5,363 nt of DNA, from assembly GCA_009914575.1 (NCBI GenBank), contig WNEB01000128.1, positions 1 through 5,363 on the forward strand. Direction: 5' to 3'. Numbering within the stretch: the stretch's first letter is position 1; the number at the start of each line of letters is the position of its first letter. This DNA comes from Burkholderia gladioli (lineage in GTDB: Bacteria > Pseudomonadota > Gammaproteobacteria > Burkholderiales > Burkholderiaceae). The notes beneath the pieces are model-generated. The model was not told the DNA's origin, searched no databases, and saw only the letters and a program-made list of their open reading frames with translations. Of this stretch, positions 5,132-5,363 are shown piece after piece. The position numbers and the translations under genes were made by a program.

Positions 5132-5363
5132 CGGTGTCCCATTCGTAGTTGAAGGTTGGGACGGCGGGGTTTCATAGATTAGGCAGACTTCCGATCATGG
5201 ACAACGCGTTTTTCGAGTGATCGATGCAGGGCGACGGCGAGGATCCAGAGGTCGTTGGCACCACCGAGCTTGCGGAAGCGCTTCTCCGCTTCCAGGAAAC
5301 CGGTGGCCGCCCAGCGCATCGCCATGTCGGCGTCGCGATAGCGATGGACCCGGCCACTCACGC
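5132..5363 (-). mobile_element. Insertion sequence end interrupting the sensor kinase gene
   Basis: Kinase homology stops near 5122 and a transposase reading toward the left begins at the right edge, so one IS end lies in about 5123-5137. The exact terminus and target-site duplication cannot be set because the other end is outside the window. Near the terminus GTCCCA (5136-5141) and TGGGAC (5157-5162) form an inverted repeat, extended by TTC/GAA inside. This hairpin lies beyond the transposase stop and may be a terminator or a barrier to read-through. Confidence 0.7.
5179..5363 (-). CDS. Transposase C-terminus, probably IS256/mutator type (partial)
   Basis: The frame is open from the right edge to a TAA at 5179-5181, giving about 60 residues. 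It includes RVHRYRDADMAMRWAATGFLEAEKRFRK in two adjoining stretches, then LGGANDLWILAVAL. The pattern of a basic strand, M-x-x-RW and a helix with EAEK-FR, followed by a short Leu/Trp-rich segment, resembles the C-termini of IS256-like transposases from Burkholderia and relatives. The catalytic DDE residues lie outside the window, so the family is tentative, as is whether the element is intact. The leftward orientation places its promoter away from the kinase remnant. Confidence 0.6.
   Translation of the reverse strand, partial: VSGRVHRYRDADMAMRWAATGFLEAEKRFRKLGGANDLWILAVALHRSLEKRVVHDRKSA

Noticed and set aside
1..5363. CRISPR array, tRNA, rRNA, toxin-antitoxin or defence genes
   Set aside because: No regularly spaced repeats, cloverleaf or characteristic protein motifs were found on either strand.

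Overview
The window is high-GC DNA (G/C-rich third codon positions, long overlapping open frames on both strands) that looks like a beta-proteobacterium, most probably Burkholderia/Paraburkholderia. The protein families, codon style and weak promoters of the form TACAATCG / TAGAATCG with little -35 fit that lineage. This is a judgement from the sequence, not a database match.

Layout. Positions 1-251 hold no convincing gene but are rich in dyad symmetry, including a 22-bp-arm inverted repeat (46-112). On the minus strand lie an intact ferredoxin-reductase-type FAD oxidoreductase (252-1490) and, upstream of it, a broken HAD phosphatase (1638-2362). A 494-bp divergent gap (2363-2856) follows; it contains an 11-C tract and a strikingly AT-rich patch. 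On the plus strand come an intact alpha/beta hydrolase (about 2857-3714), then a ColR-like OmpR-family response regulator (3892-4578) and its overlapping ColS-like sensor kinase (from 4565). Both genes of the pair carry a premature stop, and the kinase is cut off near 5122 by an insertion sequence whose transposase C-terminus (minus strand, 5179-5363) runs off the right edge.

Biology. The window looks like a snapshot of genome decay. Three of the six protein-coding loci are inactivated by independent lesions: a TAG plus frameshift in the HAD gene, a TAG in the regulator, and a TAA plus IS truncation in the kinase. The two metabolic genes between them remain open with all visible motifs. The two-component pair would have sensed an envelope signal and controlled gene expression; in its present state it cannot signal, since the regulator loses its recognition helix and the kinase loses its catalytic core. 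This pattern is typical of recently host-restricted or otherwise eroding Burkholderia-type genomes, although sequencing error has to be excluded for each lesion.

I see no CRISPR array, tRNA, rRNA, defence system or other clearly new multi-gene system. The most unusual signal is the structured repeat at the left edge, whose mismatches become G-U wobbles only if the minus strand is transcribed. Next are the operator-like palindromes: AGAATCG-N4-CGATTCT over the probable -10 of the two-component operon, and GCGTTT-C-AAACGC upstream of the oxidoreductase.
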